Assembly (NCBI RefSeq): GCF_029269265.1
Contig: NZ_JARIXP010000007.1
Coordinates: 123,026 to 187,025 of the forward strand
From: Rheinheimera sp. 1928-s
Lineage (GTDB): Bacteria > Pseudomonadota > Gammaproteobacteria > Enterobacterales > Alteromonadaceae
Direction: 5' to 3'
Length of the DNA: 64,000 nucleotides
Under the pieces are notes generated by a model that was given only the letters and a program-made list of their open reading frames with translations, had not been told where the DNA came from and did not search any database. This document shows, in pieces, positions 1 through 11,804 of the stretch; the first letter of the stretch is position 1; each line of letters opens with the position of its first letter. The position numbers and the translations under genes were made by a program.

Positions 1-1466
1 AAATTCAGCAACTGCTTTAAACCGCAGGCGGACAAGGTTTCCATATCCATTTGCTGAATTTGATCCTGAATTTGCAGCGACATATAACGCACTGTCTGCT
101 CGTTAAACGGCAAATAATGCTCAAAGTCGGCTAACACACGGAACAGTTCGTTAAACTCATCGTCCACGTCCTGAACCAGATAATACAAATCCCGCGAGCC
201 CAGCAGCACTATTTTGACGCTGAGTGGAATAGCTTTAGGCGTAATAATGGTGGAGTTGGTGACAGCATGATCGCTTAGGGTATCAATCAGAATTTCGCCG
301 GTTTTCAGCGCCAGTTTCAGCGCATCCCAAAGGCTTGGCTGTGACAATAAACGATCGGCATCGAGCACCAGATAACCACCATTGGCTTTATGCAAAGCGC
401 CGGGGCGGATCATGCGGTAATTTGTGTATAACGAGCCTTGCATTGAGCTGTATTCAACCCGGCCAAATAAATTGCCGTAGCTTGGATTCGGCTCAAAAAT
501 AATAGGAGCGCCGTCCATCAATTCGTGATGCATCAGCACATTAGGCACAAAGTCGCCAACAAAAATGCCACGGATATCCAGCTCTTCCAGCTTATCGCTT
601 TCGGCTTCTTCAGGCAGCAGTTCCAGCATGGCTTTGACCAAAGCCGGTTTCATTTCACGCAGATAACGTAACACACCCAGCTCACCTGAATAGTCGTGTT
701 CCAACTGCTTCAGCAATGGCTTAATGGCTTGTTCTATAGTTTCACGACGCAGCGCCCGCAGGTTTTCCGACAACTCACGTTTCCACTGTGGTAATTCCAG
801 CAATTGCTCGTTCAGAATGGTTTCAAGCTCTGAGACTAAATCGTAGAAAAATTGGCGTTTTTCTTCCGACAAATTAGCAAATTCATTGTCATCCAGTGCT
901 TTGCCATCCACCACAGGCGAAAAGCTGACAGCACCGTTTTCTTCGTACAGCACCACTTGCTGCTCTAAAGCTTTTCGTTCAACTAACTCTATAGCGGCTT
1001 CGTATTTATCATCAAATTCCTGATGAATGGCTTTTTTCTTACGTTGATAACCCGGGTTATCAAAAGCAGCAGGGAAAGTATCGAGCAGTTCATCGATTAA
1101 GGCTTCAACCTTTTTCACCAGCACTTTGCCTTCACCTGGCACTAAACGTAAGGTGCCCGGAATACGTTCATCGTCAAAGTTATTGATATAACACCAGTCG
1201 TCCGGCGTGGCTTTTTCGCTGGCGGCTTGTTGCAGAATATCTTGCACCAAGGTGTAACGGCCTAAAGCTGGCTCGCCCATCACATAAAGGTTATAACCCG
1301 GCATATCCATGCCGATGGCAAAATTTAATGCCGCCTTTGCTCTGTCCTGGCCAATAAAAGTGCTGGATAAACCTGTTACGTCCAGCGCTTGCTGGATCAG
1401 GTTTTTATCAAGTTGTGGGCCTAAATGTTCGGCGGTTAAAGCATATTTATGGCTGTTGTGCGTCAT
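1..1466 (-). CDS. Lon-type (S16) ATP-dependent protease, partial (N-terminal part)
   Basis: Reading the minus strand from an ATG at 1466 gives an uninterrupted frame of about 488 codons that runs off the left edge, so the 3' end is missing. The protein starts MTHNSHKYAL and has a loop GEPALGRYT near residue 65 where a P-loop would sit, followed by a long charged helical segment. It also contains NGGYLVLDADRLL and LLGSRDLYYLV, which resemble the AAA_32-type ATPase half of LonB/YcbZ-like proteases. The Ser-Lys protease domain would lie outside the window. Such enzymes are inferred to degrade damaged or regulatory proteins in the cytoplasm. The P-loop region is not a textbook Walker A, which is usual for this subfamily. 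Identity rests on my own translation and recall of the family. Confidence 0.8.
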   Translation of the reverse strand, partial: MTHNSHKYALTAEHLGPQLDKNLIQQALDVTGLSSTFIGQDRAKAALNFAIGMDMPGYNLYVMGEPALGRYTLVQDILQQAASEKATPDDWCYINNFDDERIPGTLRLVPGEGKVLVKKVEALIDELLDTFPAAFDNPGYQRKKKAIHQEFDDKYEAAIELVERKALEQQVVLYEENGAVSFSPVVDGKALDDNEFANLSEEKRQFFYDLVSELETILNEQLLELPQWKRELSENLRALRRETIEQAIKPLLKQLEHDYSGELGVLRYLREMKPALVKAMLELLPEEAESDKLEELDIRGIFVGDFVPNVLMHHELMDGAPIIFEPNPSYGNLFGRVEYSSMQGSLYTNYRMIRPGALHKANGGYLVLDADRLLSQPSLWDALKLALKTGEILIDTLSDHAVTNSTIITPKAIPLSVKIVLLGSRDLYYLVQDVDDEFNELFRVLADFEHYLPFNEQTVRYMSLQIQDQIQQMDMETLSACGLKQLLN

Positions 1467-1541
1467 GCAACCTGCTCAGTGTTGAAAGATGAAAACTACA
1501 ATTTCCGTCATCTTAACAAATCATTGAATAAAATGAAGGTT

Positions 1542-1997
1542 TTAAACAGGTAATCCATGACGGCTAAACTGTGTGCCCCCACAATAGACACAAGCGCCTA
1601 ATTCAGCCGGATGGTAAAAGGCTTGTTGTTGCTGACACTGCTGGCATTGATACAGGCCCATGCCCACTTCTTCACCTTGGACATAAGTGCCCTGATGCTC
1701 TAAATCCTGCATCAGTTCCTGCCATTCAATCTGGGTTTTGTCGGTAATAAGCGAAAGTTCGTACCACAAAGTTTCAGGCCAAAGGGATGGCGCTTGTTCG
1801 GCCTCTGTGGCCTGACGTTTAAAGGTTTCGATAAAAAGCTGAGTTTCATAAGCCGTCAGCTCTTTACCTGCTTTGATATAAGCTTTGACAGTGTCGGCAA
1901 AGTCCACCAGATTATCCAGTTGCTGCTGCCTGCCTTCTTTAAGCATAGTCGCTAACTCATTGAGCCAATTCTGATATTTTTCTTTAAATTCGGACAT
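1542..1997 (-). CDS. zinc-ribbon protein of the YbeL/DUF1451 family
   Basis: 151 residues. The N-terminal two thirds is helical and acidic. The C-terminus carries a zinc ribbon with two CxxC pairs (CQQC near residue 117 and CVYC near 136). That layout matches the YbeL/DUF1451 family of small cytoplasmic proteins, whose role is not established. The ATG at 1995-1997 is preceded by a strong AAGGAGG about 5 nt upstream, which fixes the start. It lies 75 bp upstream of the Lon-like protease gene on the same strand and could be co-transcribed with it; a functional link to the protease is only inference. Confidence 0.85.
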   Translation of the reverse strand: MSEFKEKYQNWLNELATMLKEGRQQQLDNLVDFADTVKAYIKAGKELTAYETQLFIETFKRQATEAEQAPSLWPETLWYELSLITDKTQIEWQELMQDLEHQGTYVQGEEVGMGLYQCQQCQQQQAFYHPAELGACVYCGGTQFSRHGLPV

Positions 1998-2077
1998 AAA
2001 ACCTCCTTACTGCTTTTCTTCAGTATAGTCGGCTAAAAACGAACAACTGAGTTTTAAACTTGTAGCCCGGCTTTTTA

Positions 2078-2105
2078 GTCGCAAGGCTATTGCGGCTTTT
2101 TGCTC
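2078..2105. terminator. stem-loop with T-run (possible terminator)
   Basis: The stem AGTCGCAA / TTGCGGCT (one G-U pair) encloses a 5-nt loop and is followed on the plus strand by TTTTTG. It sits in the divergent gap between the zinc-ribbon gene and the serine hydrolase. No plus-strand gene ends here, so it could be a leader structure for the hydrolase gene rather than a true terminator. Confidence 0.35.
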
Positions 2106-2146
2106 TGAAGCTCAGTCTGCAGACAGAACTATAAAAGGGGTTGTTG

Positions 2147-3304
2147 ATGAAACTATATTTTGCCGTTACTGCTTTGACACTGATCTTCAGCACCAGCAGC
2201 ACAGCGGACTACTTTCCACCTGCAGGGCAATGGCAACAAAAACCAGCCGCCGAATTAAAGGTGGATGCTGTGTTGCTGCAACAAGCAGTGGATTACGCCA
2301 TACAATCTGAAAACACAGCTGACCCGGATCAGGCGATTAATCAGGCTACCACCTTTGGTGCCAAAGAGCCTTATGATCAAATTATTGGTCCCATGAAAAC
2401 CCGTGCTCCTGCCAATGGCATTATTATTTATAAAGGCGCAGTGATAGCCCAGTGGGGCGATACAAATGCTGTAGATATGACCCACAGCATCACCAAAACT
2501 TTTTTAACTACTGTGACAGGTCTGGCGGTGCAACAAGGTTTAATTCATAACCTGCAGGACAAAGTAGACAGCTACATGCCGCATGGTGTGGATTTGTATC
2601 AGGGTGACCACAACAGTCAAATTCGCTGGGATCATCTGCTGCGTCAAACCAGTGACTGGCAAGGCACTTTATGGGGCAAACCGGACTGGGCCGACAGACC
2701 TGAAGGCAAAACACCGGCTGACTGGCCAAAACGGCCGTTACGCACGCCTGGCAGTCATTACAAATACAATGATGTGCGGGTAAACCTGCTGGCGTTATCC
2801 ACCTTGTATGTCTGGCGTAAACCTCTGCCCCAGGTGCTGAACGAACAGATCATGACACCTATTGGGGCTTCGTCCACCTGGCGCTGGTATGGCTACGACA
2901 ATAGCTGGATTGAGCTGGATGGTCAGAAGATGCAGTCCGTATCAGGTGGCGGTCATTGGGGCGGTGGTATCTTTATTAATGCCTGGGATTTAGCCCGTTT
3001 TGGTTATCTGTTTTTACGGGAGGGTCAATGGCAGGACAAGCAGCTTGTCAGTAAAGAATGGATCAAACTGGCCAGTACAGGAGGCTCAGCCAATCCTGAA
3101 TACGGCTTTGCCAACTGGTTTTTAAACCCGGGCCGTAAAGCTCTGCCAAATGCGCCTGAAACAGCCGTTACTTTTCAGGGCGCAGGCAGAAATATTATTT
3201 ACATAGATAAAGAACATGATCTGCTGATGGTCACACGCTGGATAGGCAATGGCGATGAGCTGAATCAATTGGTGGGCAAAGTATTAACTGCTCTACCCCA
3301 CTGA
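2147..3304 (+). CDS. secreted serine hydrolase, class C beta-lactamase/transpeptidase fold
   Basis: 385 residues from the ATG at 2147. An AAAAGGGG box lies 6 nt upstream, which favours this over the TTG codons at 2141 and 2144. Residues 1-20 form a signal peptide ending STSSTA. The active-site SxxK is S114-I-T-K117 (context THSITKTF). A YND at about 207-209 stands in the YxN position, and a glycine-rich HWGGGIF segment lies further on where the KTG-like strand is expected. This is the beta-lactamase-related serine hydrolase family (esterases, D-aminopeptidases, 6-aminohexanoate-dimer hydrolase-like enzymes). The substrate cannot be told from sequence. It acts in the periplasm or outside the cell. 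Resistance function is not implied. Confidence 0.85.
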   Translation: MKLYFAVTALTLIFSTSSTADYFPPAGQWQQKPAAELKVDAVLLQQAVDYAIQSENTADPDQAINQATTFGAKEPYDQIIGPMKTRAPANGIIIYKGAVIAQWGDTNAVDMTHSITKTFLTTVTGLAVQQGLIHNLQDKVDSYMPHGVDLYQGDHNSQIRWDHLLRQTSDWQGTLWGKPDWADRPEGKTPADWPKRPLRTPGSHYKYNDVRVNLLALSTLYVWRKPLPQVLNEQIMTPIGASSTWRWYGYDNSWIELDGQKMQSVSGGGHWGGGIFINAWDLARFGYLFLREGQWQDKQLVSKEWIKLASTGGSANPEYGFANWFLNPGRKALPNAPETAVTFQGAGRNIIYIDKEHDLLMVTRWIGNGDELNQLVGKVLTALPH

Positions 3305-3319
3305 TCGGGAACAGTCTGA

Positions 3320-3955
3320 CTAGCGCTGGTCTGCCAGCGCTAATTTCACGCCCAAAGCGACAAATAAAGCACCAATACTTTTATTCAGCCAAAACGCAAC
3401 CAGCGGGCTTACTTTCATTTTTTTTCCAGCAAAGCCTGCACTGACAGCTAAAAACACACACCAGAGCATGCCATTCAGGTTAAAAATAAAACCCAGAATG
3501 ACAAAAGCCAAAGCTTTGTTGGCCGCATCCACAGCAATAAACTGCGGTACAAAAGCTAAGAAAAACAGCGCTACTTTTGGATTCAGTACATTAGTGACAA
3601 AGCCTTGCAGGAAAATGCTACGAAAGGATGCAGCAGACAGCTGCTGTGCAACAACGCCATGTTCAGGGCGTTTTGCCAACAAGATTTTCACCCCGAGATA
3701 AACTAAATAGGCAGCACCAGCCAGCTTCACCAGCGTAAAGGCCGTTGCAGAAGTCGCCAGCAAAGCTGAGACCCCCAAAGCAGCAGCAAAAATATGCATA
3801 CAAACTCCGGCACCAATACCAACAACAGCGACCAGGCCAGCGCGCCAGCCCTGACTGGCACTACGGCTTATAATCAGCACCGTATCCGGCCCTGGCGAAA
3901 TATTCAGCAATAAGCCAGAAATAATAAACAACATCAGATTTTCGATACCAAACAC
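3320..3955 (-). CDS. LysE/RhtB-family amino-acid exporter
   Basis: About 211 residues with roughly six hydrophobic segments. The signature stretch near the N-terminus (LLLNISPGPDTVLIISRS) is typical of the LysE/RhtB translocators that export amino acids across the inner membrane. The start is chosen as GTG at 3955 because AAGGA lies 7-8 nt upstream; the TTG at 3961 would abut the ribosome site. The last codons form a perfect hairpin (GCGCTGG/CCAGCGC, 3324-3341). It faces leuS across a 200-bp divergent gap. The substrate is unknown. Confidence 0.88.
   Translation of the reverse strand: MFGIENLMLFIISGLLLNISPGPDTVLIISRSASQGWRAGLVAVVGIGAGVCMHIFAAALGVSALLATSATAFTLVKLAGAAYLVYLGVKILLAKRPEHGVVAQQLSAASFRSIFLQGFVTNVLNPKVALFFLAFVPQFIAVDAANKALAFVILGFIFNLNGMLWCVFLAVSAGFAGKKMKVSPLVAFWLNKSIGALFVALGVKLALADQR
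3324..3341 (-). terminator. hairpin overlapping the 3' end of the LysE-type gene
   Basis: GCGCTGG/CCAGCGC with a TCTG loop lies inside the last codons of the exporter gene, just before its TAG. There is no clear T-run, so it may stabilise the mRNA end or separate two convergent transcripts rather than act as a classical terminator. Confidence 0.4.
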
Positions 3956-4141
3956 AATCAATTCCTTGATAAAACCCGCATCTTCAATTCACCACTTTAT
4001 GCAGCCGGAGTACAGCAGACAAGAGCATCACCACAAAATAAAACAAAGCAAGGATTGTCCCTTGTTGCAGTTGTTGCCGACCCCCCGCTTGCGGTATGCT
4101 AGCGGCAATTTTTCCCGCCGGTTTCATCGGTCTGGTTTTGA

Positions 4142-6751
<2,610 letters not shown>

Positions 6752-6752
6752 A

Positions 6753-7238
6753 ATGAAAAAACACTCCGTATGGACAGGGCTGCTGTTGATCAGCAGCCTG
6801 CTTCTGACCAGCTGTGGCTTCCACTTACGTGGCAGCCTGCCGCTGGAACGTTATCCGGCTATTTTTGTTGATGCCAAAAAGCATTCGGAACTGGCAAGCT
6901 TGTTATCAGACCAGTTGGAAAGCAATAAAGTAAAATTGCTGACCGAACTGGATCCAAAAGCTCCGGCTCTGATGCTGCAGCAGGACAGTCTGGAACGCCG
7001 GACTTTATCTTTATTCCCTAATGGTCAGGTTGCAGAATATGAACTGATCTATAGAGTGAAGTACCAGTTATTGCTGCCGGATCAGGAACTGCAAGAGTTT
7101 CAATTTGAACTGACCCGCGACTATCAGGACGATCCTAACCTGGCACTGGCTAAGGCGAAGGAGCTTGATCTGTTGCTGCAGGAGTTACGTTCTCAGGCAG
7201 CAAGCCGTATTATCCGCCAGTTAAACCGGCTCAACTAA
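6753..7238 (+). CDS. lptE: LPS-assembly lipoprotein LptE
   Basis: 161 residues. A short signal peptide ends in the lipobox LTSC (Cys21), followed by GFHLRG, the usual start of mature LptE. In the outer membrane LptE plugs the LptD barrel and helps place lipopolysaccharide in the outer leaflet. It starts directly after leuS and its TAA overlaps the ATG of holA (TAATG), the order seen in E. coli. The length fits the family (about 160-195). Confidence 0.93.
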   Translation: MKKHSVWTGLLLISSLLLTSCGFHLRGSLPLERYPAIFVDAKKHSELASLLSDQLESNKVKLLTELDPKAPALMLQQDSLERRTLSLFPNGQVAEYELIYRVKYQLLLPDQELQEFQFELTRDYQDDPNLALAKAKELDLLLQELRSQAASRIIRQLNRLN

Positions 7239-8290
7239 TGCTGAAACTGTATAGCAATCAGCTTGCTGCACAGTTACAAAAAAACCTGGCACCAGTCTAT
7301 CTGGTGTTTGGTGAAGAGCCGCTGCAAAAGCAGGAAAGCATTGATTTAATTCGTGCTGCTGCGAAAAAACACGGCTTTGACGAGAGGCAAAGTTACAGCT
7401 GGGACAACAGTTTCAGCTGGAACGACTTTCTGATGGAACTGAATAACTTATCTTTGTTTTCACCCCGCCGGGTTTTTGAGCTGGAACTACCGGCGAAGTT
7501 GCCCACAGGCGCAAGCGATTTATTAAAACAACTGCCTTCGTTATTGCACCCGGATTTAATTCTGGTGCTGCATGCTGCCAAAAATGCCAATGATTATGCA
7601 AAATCTGCCTGGTTTAAAACACTGGCGGAACAAGCGGTGCAGGTGCAGTTTTATCCGCTGGACGATCAGCAGTTTCAGCGCTGGTTACAGCAGCGAGCCT
7701 CTGCATTAAAACTGCATTTAACGCCGGATGCCATCACCTTAATGCAACATCACTGTGCCGGTAATTTATTGGCCGCTGCACAGGAGTTGGAAAAACTGGG
7801 TTTAACTTTGGTCAGTGGCACTATTGATGCTGAACTGCTGGAACAACATTTAGCCGACCAATCGCACTTCTCCGTGTTTCAATTAGTGGATGCTTTACTC
7901 TCTGGTCAGGGTAACGAAGCCCTGCACCGGCTTGATCGTTTATTACAACAGGACACTGAACCTGTAATTATTGCCTGGCAGTTGCAAAAAGAAGTCACCA
8001 CATTGATGCAAATGCATTTGGCGCAACAGCAAGGTAAACCCTTGGCTGATTTCTTTAAGAAAAATGCGATTTGGCCTAAACGTCAACCTATGTATCAGAC
8101 CGCTGTATCACGCTTACCTGCCAAATGGCTGGGTTATGTACAACAAGAACTGGCTGCTTTTGACCGCGCCTTTAAATCCGGCGCATTAAGCAGCCCTGAA
8201 CTGGCATTAGCGCATTTAGTCAGTTTGTTGGTGAGCCCTGTGTCTAAAGTTTTTTCATTGCAGCAACGTTATGCCGACTTCACGCCCTGA
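7238..8290 (+). CDS. holA: DNA polymerase III delta subunit
   Basis: 350 residues. The delta subunit of the clamp loader opens the beta clamp. The N-terminal stretch APVYLVFGEEPLQKQES is characteristic, and the remaining helical domains look like the HolA fold. The start codon overlaps the lptE stop by one base, implying translational coupling, and the end overlaps nadD by 20 nt. E. coli HolA is 343 residues. Confidence 0.95.
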   Translation: MLKLYSNQLAAQLQKNLAPVYLVFGEEPLQKQESIDLIRAAAKKHGFDERQSYSWDNSFSWNDFLMELNNLSLFSPRRVFELELPAKLPTGASDLLKQLPSLLHPDLILVLHAAKNANDYAKSAWFKTLAEQAVQVQFYPLDDQQFQRWLQQRASALKLHLTPDAITLMQHHCAGNLLAAAQELEKLGLTLVSGTIDAELLEQHLADQSHFSVFQLVDALLSGQGNEALHRLDRLLQQDTEPVIIAWQLQKEVTTLMQMHLAQQQGKPLADFFKKNAIWPKRQPMYQTAVSRLPAKWLGYVQQELAAFDRAFKSGALSSPELALAHLVSLLVSPVSKVFSLQQRYADFTP

Positions 8291-8933
8291 TCGTGCTTTT
8301 GCCGTATTTGGCGGCACTTTTGACCCCATACATCAGGCGCATTTAGCCTGCGCTCAGTACGTATTAAAACACTGTGCTGTCCGTGAAGTGCAACTAATGC
8401 CCTGCCACCTACCCGCTCATCGCGCAAGTCCCGGCGTCAGCGCTGAACACAGAGCAGCCATGGTACAACTCGCTATTGAGCATATTCCAGGTGTGCATCT
8501 TCAGCCACTGGAGCTGAATAAACACAGCCCTTCGTACACTGTGGATAGTTTGCGTTTGCTGCGCGAACAATATCCGCGGGGCGGCTTGTTATTTGTGATG
8601 GGTATGGATTCGCTGTCGTACTTTAAACAATGGCATCAATGGCAAAGCATTTTACAGCTGGCGCATTTGGTGGTTTGCCAAAGGCCTGGCAGTTCAGCAG
8701 AAGATGGCGATTGCCCGGCACTGCTTGAACAGTTTGGTACCCAAGCTTTACAAGACCTGCATTTACTGGACTCTGGTAAAATTATGCTGCTGGATAACCC
8801 TCCGCTGGATTTGAGCGCAACGCGGATCAGAACCTTATTGGAAAAAAACCAGCAAAGCACCGAACTAAGTCAGTTAATACCAGCCGAAGTCTTGCAGTAT
8901 ATAAAAGCAGAAAGGCTGTACAGCGGCGTATAA
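8271..8933 (+). CDS. nadD: nicotinate-mononucleotide adenylyltransferase
   Basis: 220 residues. It catalyses NaMN + ATP to NaAD in NAD synthesis. The nucleotidyltransferase motif GGTFDPIHQAHL lies at residues 14-25, and the ISSTxIR-type motif appears as DLSATRIRTLLE towards the C-terminus. It overlaps the holA end by 20 nt in another frame. An internal start would remove the conserved AVFGGTFDP strand, so the ATG at 8271 is kept. Confidence 0.96.
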   Translation: MPTSRPDRAFAVFGGTFDPIHQAHLACAQYVLKHCAVREVQLMPCHLPAHRASPGVSAEHRAAMVQLAIEHIPGVHLQPLELNKHSPSYTVDSLRLLREQYPRGGLLFVMGMDSLSYFKQWHQWQSILQLAHLVVCQRPGSSAEDGDCPALLEQFGTQALQDLHLLDSGKIMLLDNPPLDLSATRIRTLLEKNQQSTELSQLIPAEVLQYIKAERLYSGV

Positions 8934-8985
8934 GATCAAAACAAAAAGTGTTAACATGTCGCGTTTTTAGATCCCGGAGTTAAAA

Positions 8986-9306
8986 GTGCAAGCACAAGAG
9001 TTATTAGCATTCGTCCTCGACAAGCTGGACGATATGAAAGCCAAGGATATCGTCAGCCTGGATGTCAGAGAAAAATCCAACGTGACGGATTCAATGGTGA
9101 TCTGCTCAGGCACCTCAAACCGTCATACCCGTTCTATCGCCGATCATCTGGCCAAAGAAGCGAAAAAAGCCGGCATCAGTGTGTTAGGCATTGAAGGTGA
9201 AGGTTCAGGTGAATGGGTACTGATTGATTTGGGTGATGTGATTGCCCATGTCATGCAGGAAGAAAGCCGCAGTTTTTACCAATTAGAGAAACTCTGGAGC
9301 GTTTAA
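8986..9306 (+). CDS. rsfS: ribosomal silencing factor RsfS
   Basis: 106 residues. The DUF143/RsfS protein binds L14 and blocks joining of the ribosomal subunits in starving cells. Conserved stretches seen are [15 protein letters not shown] and [16 protein letters not shown]. It starts with GTG at 8986, with CGGAG 6 nt upstream; no ATG in frame is better placed. It lies between nadD and rlmH as in most gammaproteobacteria. Confidence 0.96.
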   Translation: MQAQELLAFVLDKLDDMKAKDIVSLDVREKSNVTDSMVICSGTSNRHTRSIADHLAKEAKKAGISVLGIEGEGSGEWVLIDLGDVIAHVMQEESRSFYQLEKLWSV

Positions 9307-9310
9307 CGGC

Positions 9311-9781
9311 ATGAAGTTAATGCTGATTGCAGTCGGCACAAAAATGCCTGATTGGGTCACTACGGCTTATGAAGAATATGCCCGTCGTTTTCCGCGTGAT
9401 TTACCACTGGATTTAATTGAAATTCCGGCTGGTAAACGCGGGAAAAATGCGGACATCAAACGTATTCTGGAAACCGAAGGCGAAAAAATGCTGGCTGCTG
9501 TGCCCAAAGGCGCCCGCATTATTACGCTGGAGGTGGAAGGTGCCAACTGGAGCAGTCCACAACTGGCACAAAAGCTGACACAATGGCAAATGGATGGCCG
9601 TGATGTCTGTTTACTGGTGGGAGGTCCTGAAGGTTTAGCGCCAGCCTGCATAGCAGCCAGTGAAGGCAAATGGTCTTTATCTGCATTGACCATGCCCCAC
9701 CCTATGGTTCGGGTTGTATTGGCAGAGAGCCTGTACCGGGCCTGGAGCATTAGTACTAACCATCCATACCATCGCGAATAA
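9311..9781 (+). CDS. rlmH: 23S rRNA pseudouridine-1915 N3-methyltransferase
   Basis: 156 residues, a SPOUT-class methyltransferase that modifies helix 69 of 23S rRNA. The knot region [11 protein letters not shown] and the conserved C-terminus [13 protein letters not shown] are intact. The C-terminal codons are repeated in diverged form 137 bp downstream (9881-9927) inside a small chimeric ORF; see findings. The first stop-to-start gap (TAA, 2 nt, ATG) is repeated exactly at mrdA. Confidence 0.97.
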   Translation: MKLMLIAVGTKMPDWVTTAYEEYARRFPRDLPLDLIEIPAGKRGKNADIKRILETEGEKMLAAVPKGARIITLEVEGANWSSPQLAQKLTQWQMDGRDVCLLVGGPEGLAPACIAASEGKWSLSALTMPHPMVRVVLAESLYRAWSISTNHPYHRE

Positions 9782-9783
9782 TC

Positions 9784-9927
9784 ATGATAAAAAAATGCTC
9801 TTCAATTCAAATCCTCACAACCCAAAGCCAGGTATTTAATCAAAAGGCTTTGTATGATTTTGCTAAGGCGTTGATTTATGGGAGTATTAGCACCAACCAC
9901 CCTCTCTTTGTAGATAACCGCGAATAA
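9784..9927 (+). pseudogene. chimeric 47-codon ORF: PBP2-like N-terminus fused to RlmH-like C-terminus
   Basis: This ORF starts 2 nt after the rlmH stop and ends 2 nt before the mrdA start. Residues 1-27 align without gaps to PBP2 residues 1-27 (16 identical; about 62 of 81 bases identical in my hand alignment). The resemblance fades around residue 32. The last 15 residues (GSISTNHPLFVDNRE) then match the RlmH C-terminus, with SISTNHP identical and mostly synonymous base differences, plus a 9-nt insertion before the final arginine. It looks like a scar from a recombination or duplication event rather than a functional gene. The frame is open throughout and expression cannot be excluded. Confidence 0.75.
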
Positions 9928-9929
9928 CC

Positions 9930-11804
9930 ATGATTAAAAAACGCCCCTCTATTCAGGACCCAGCAGCCGAAAGCCAGATGTTTAATCAAAGGGCTTTGTT
10001 TGGTTTTGCCGTTGTCATGATTTGTTTTTTTGTGGTGGTGTTTAACCAATACAAGTTACAGGTAGTGATGCACGACCATTATGTGACTCGTGCCGATGGT
10101 AACCGTATCAAACTTATTCCACAGCCACCGAACAGGGGGCTGATTTATGATCGAAATGGTATTTTGTTGGCGGAAAATCGCCCTATTCACTCGGTAGAAC
10201 TTATTCCCGAGCAAGTGAAAAACATTCCGGAAACTCTGGCTGAAATCGCAAAACTGATTGAAATCACACCAGAGCGTCAGCAAGAGTTTTTAAAAGAAGT
10301 AAAATACCACAGACGTTTTGTCAGTATCGCTGTGAAAGAGCACCTGACGGAACAGGAAGTCGCCATTATTGCGGTCAATCAGCACCGGCTGGAAGGTGTG
10401 ACATTAGAAGCCCGTTTGACCCGACACTACCCTTATGGTGAACTTTTTACTCATGCTATAGGTTACATCGGCAAAATTAACGCTAAAGAACTGGAGAAAC
10501 TGGAAGAAAATGGCGTAACTGCCAATTATGCTGCCAGCCGGGACATAGGCAAAATTGGTCTGGAACGTTTTTACGAAAGCCAATTGCATGGTCAGGTCGG
10601 TTTTCAACAAGTAGAAGTGAATAACAGAGGCCGGGTGATCCGTATTCTGGATTCTAAACCTGCGACTTCTGGTGAGGATTTGATCCTGTCCATCGATATG
10701 CATCTGCAACAAAAAGCCAAAGAACTGCTGGGTGAAAACCGTGGCGCTATAGTAGCCATGGATCCCCGCGATGGTGCTGTTATCGCCTTTTACAGCAACC
10801 CCAGCTACGACCCGAATTTATTTGTGCATGGTATCAGCGGCAAAAACTACCGTGAATTGCTGGAATCCCCTGATCGTCCTTTGGTGAACCGGGTCACTCA
10901 GGGGGTGTATCCGCCTGCGTCAACCATCAAACCTCATATGGCTATTTTGGGCTTGGAGAATGGTACTGTCACAGAACAAACCCGCATCGCCGATCCGGGT
11001 TTTTATAAGCTGCCTAATTACAGCCGGCCTTATCGCGACCACATCAGATGGGGCCATGGCTGGGTAGATGTATACACAGCCATCACCAAAAGTTGTGATA
11101 CTTATTTTTACGATTTAGCCGTTAAACTTGGCATAGACAAAATTTCTGATTATATGAAAAAGTTTGGTTTTGGCTCCCGCACTGGCATAGACGTGATGGA
11201 AGAAAGTGCAGGCCTGATGCCCTCTAAAGAGTGGAAAAGAGCCAGACATAAACAAAGCTGGTTTCCTGGTGATACTGTCTCTTTGGGCATAGGCCAAAGT
11301 TACTGGAGCGTGACCCCGATGCAATTAGCATTGTCTACTGCAATACTACTGAACGATGGCCTAAAACCTACGCCGCATATGGGCCGTTATTTCCGTAATC
11401 AAAACAAAGATACCAATCTTATTGCCCCGCTGGAACGCGTTATAGAGGTCAAAGACCCCAACAACTGGCATATTTCAAAAGAGGCCATGCGTCAAACTCT
11501 GATGGTACAAGGCGGCACCGGCTTTAACGCCTTTAAAGGCATCAGTTATAGCGCAGGCGGTAAAACAGGCACTGCACAGGTCATTAATATGGCAGCAAAC
11601 CAAAAGTATGATGCCAATGCGATTAAAGAAGTGCATCGGGACAACGCTATGTTTATTGGCTACGCACCAGCAGAGAACCCGACTATTTCTTTAACTGTGA
11701 CTGTTGAAAACGCCGGTGGTGGTGGTTCAAATGCCGCACCTATAGCCCGTAAAATGATGGATTATTACTTTACACGCCAAAGTGCGGCAGGAGCTCAGCC
11801 ATGA
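9930..11804 (+). CDS. mrdA: penicillin-binding protein 2, elongation transpeptidase
   Basis: 624 residues. A cytoplasmic tail and one membrane anchor (about residues 24-41) are followed by the PBP dimerisation domain and a transpeptidase domain. Active-site motifs are STIK (context PPASTIKPHMAI), SCD (TKSCDTYFYDLA) and KTGTAQ. PBP2 cross-links lateral-wall peptidoglycan with RodA in the elongasome. Its 3' end overlaps the following small ORF as ATGA. Both flanks carry diverged copies of its own ends (9784-9880 and about 11860-11905), so this copy may have replaced an earlier mrdA. Confidence 0.97.
   Translation: MIKKRPSIQDPAAESQMFNQRALFGFAVVMICFFVVVFNQYKLQVVMHDHYVTRADGNRIKLIPQPPNRGLIYDRNGILLAENRPIHSVELIPEQVKNIPETLAEIAKLIEITPERQQEFLKEVKYHRRFVSIAVKEHLTEQEVAIIAVNQHRLEGVTLEARLTRHYPYGELFTHAIGYIGKINAKELEKLEENGVTANYAASRDIGKIGLERFYESQLHGQVGFQQVEVNNRGRVIRILDSKPATSGEDLILSIDMHLQQKAKELLGENRGAIVAMDPRDGAVIAFYSNPSYDPNLFVHGISGKNYRELLESPDRPLVNRVTQGVYPPASTIKPHMAILGLENGTVTEQTRIADPGFYKLPNYSRPYRDHIRWGHGWVDVYTAITKSCDTYFYDLAVKLGIDKISDYMKKFGFGSRTGIDVMEESAGLMPSKEWKRARHKQSWFPGDTVSLGIGQSYWSVTPMQLALSTAILLNDGLKPTPHMGRYFRNQNKDTNLIAPLERVIEVKDPNNWHISKEAMRQTLMVQGGTGFNAFKGISYSAGGKTGTAQVINMAANQKYDANAIKEVHRDNAMFIGYAPAENPTISLTVTVENAGGGGSNAAPIARKMMDYYFTRQSAAGAQP

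Noticed and set aside
2583..2783. Short plus-strand frame inside the serine hydrolase
   Set aside because: Alternate-frame shadow of a gene with clear catalytic motifs in the main frame.
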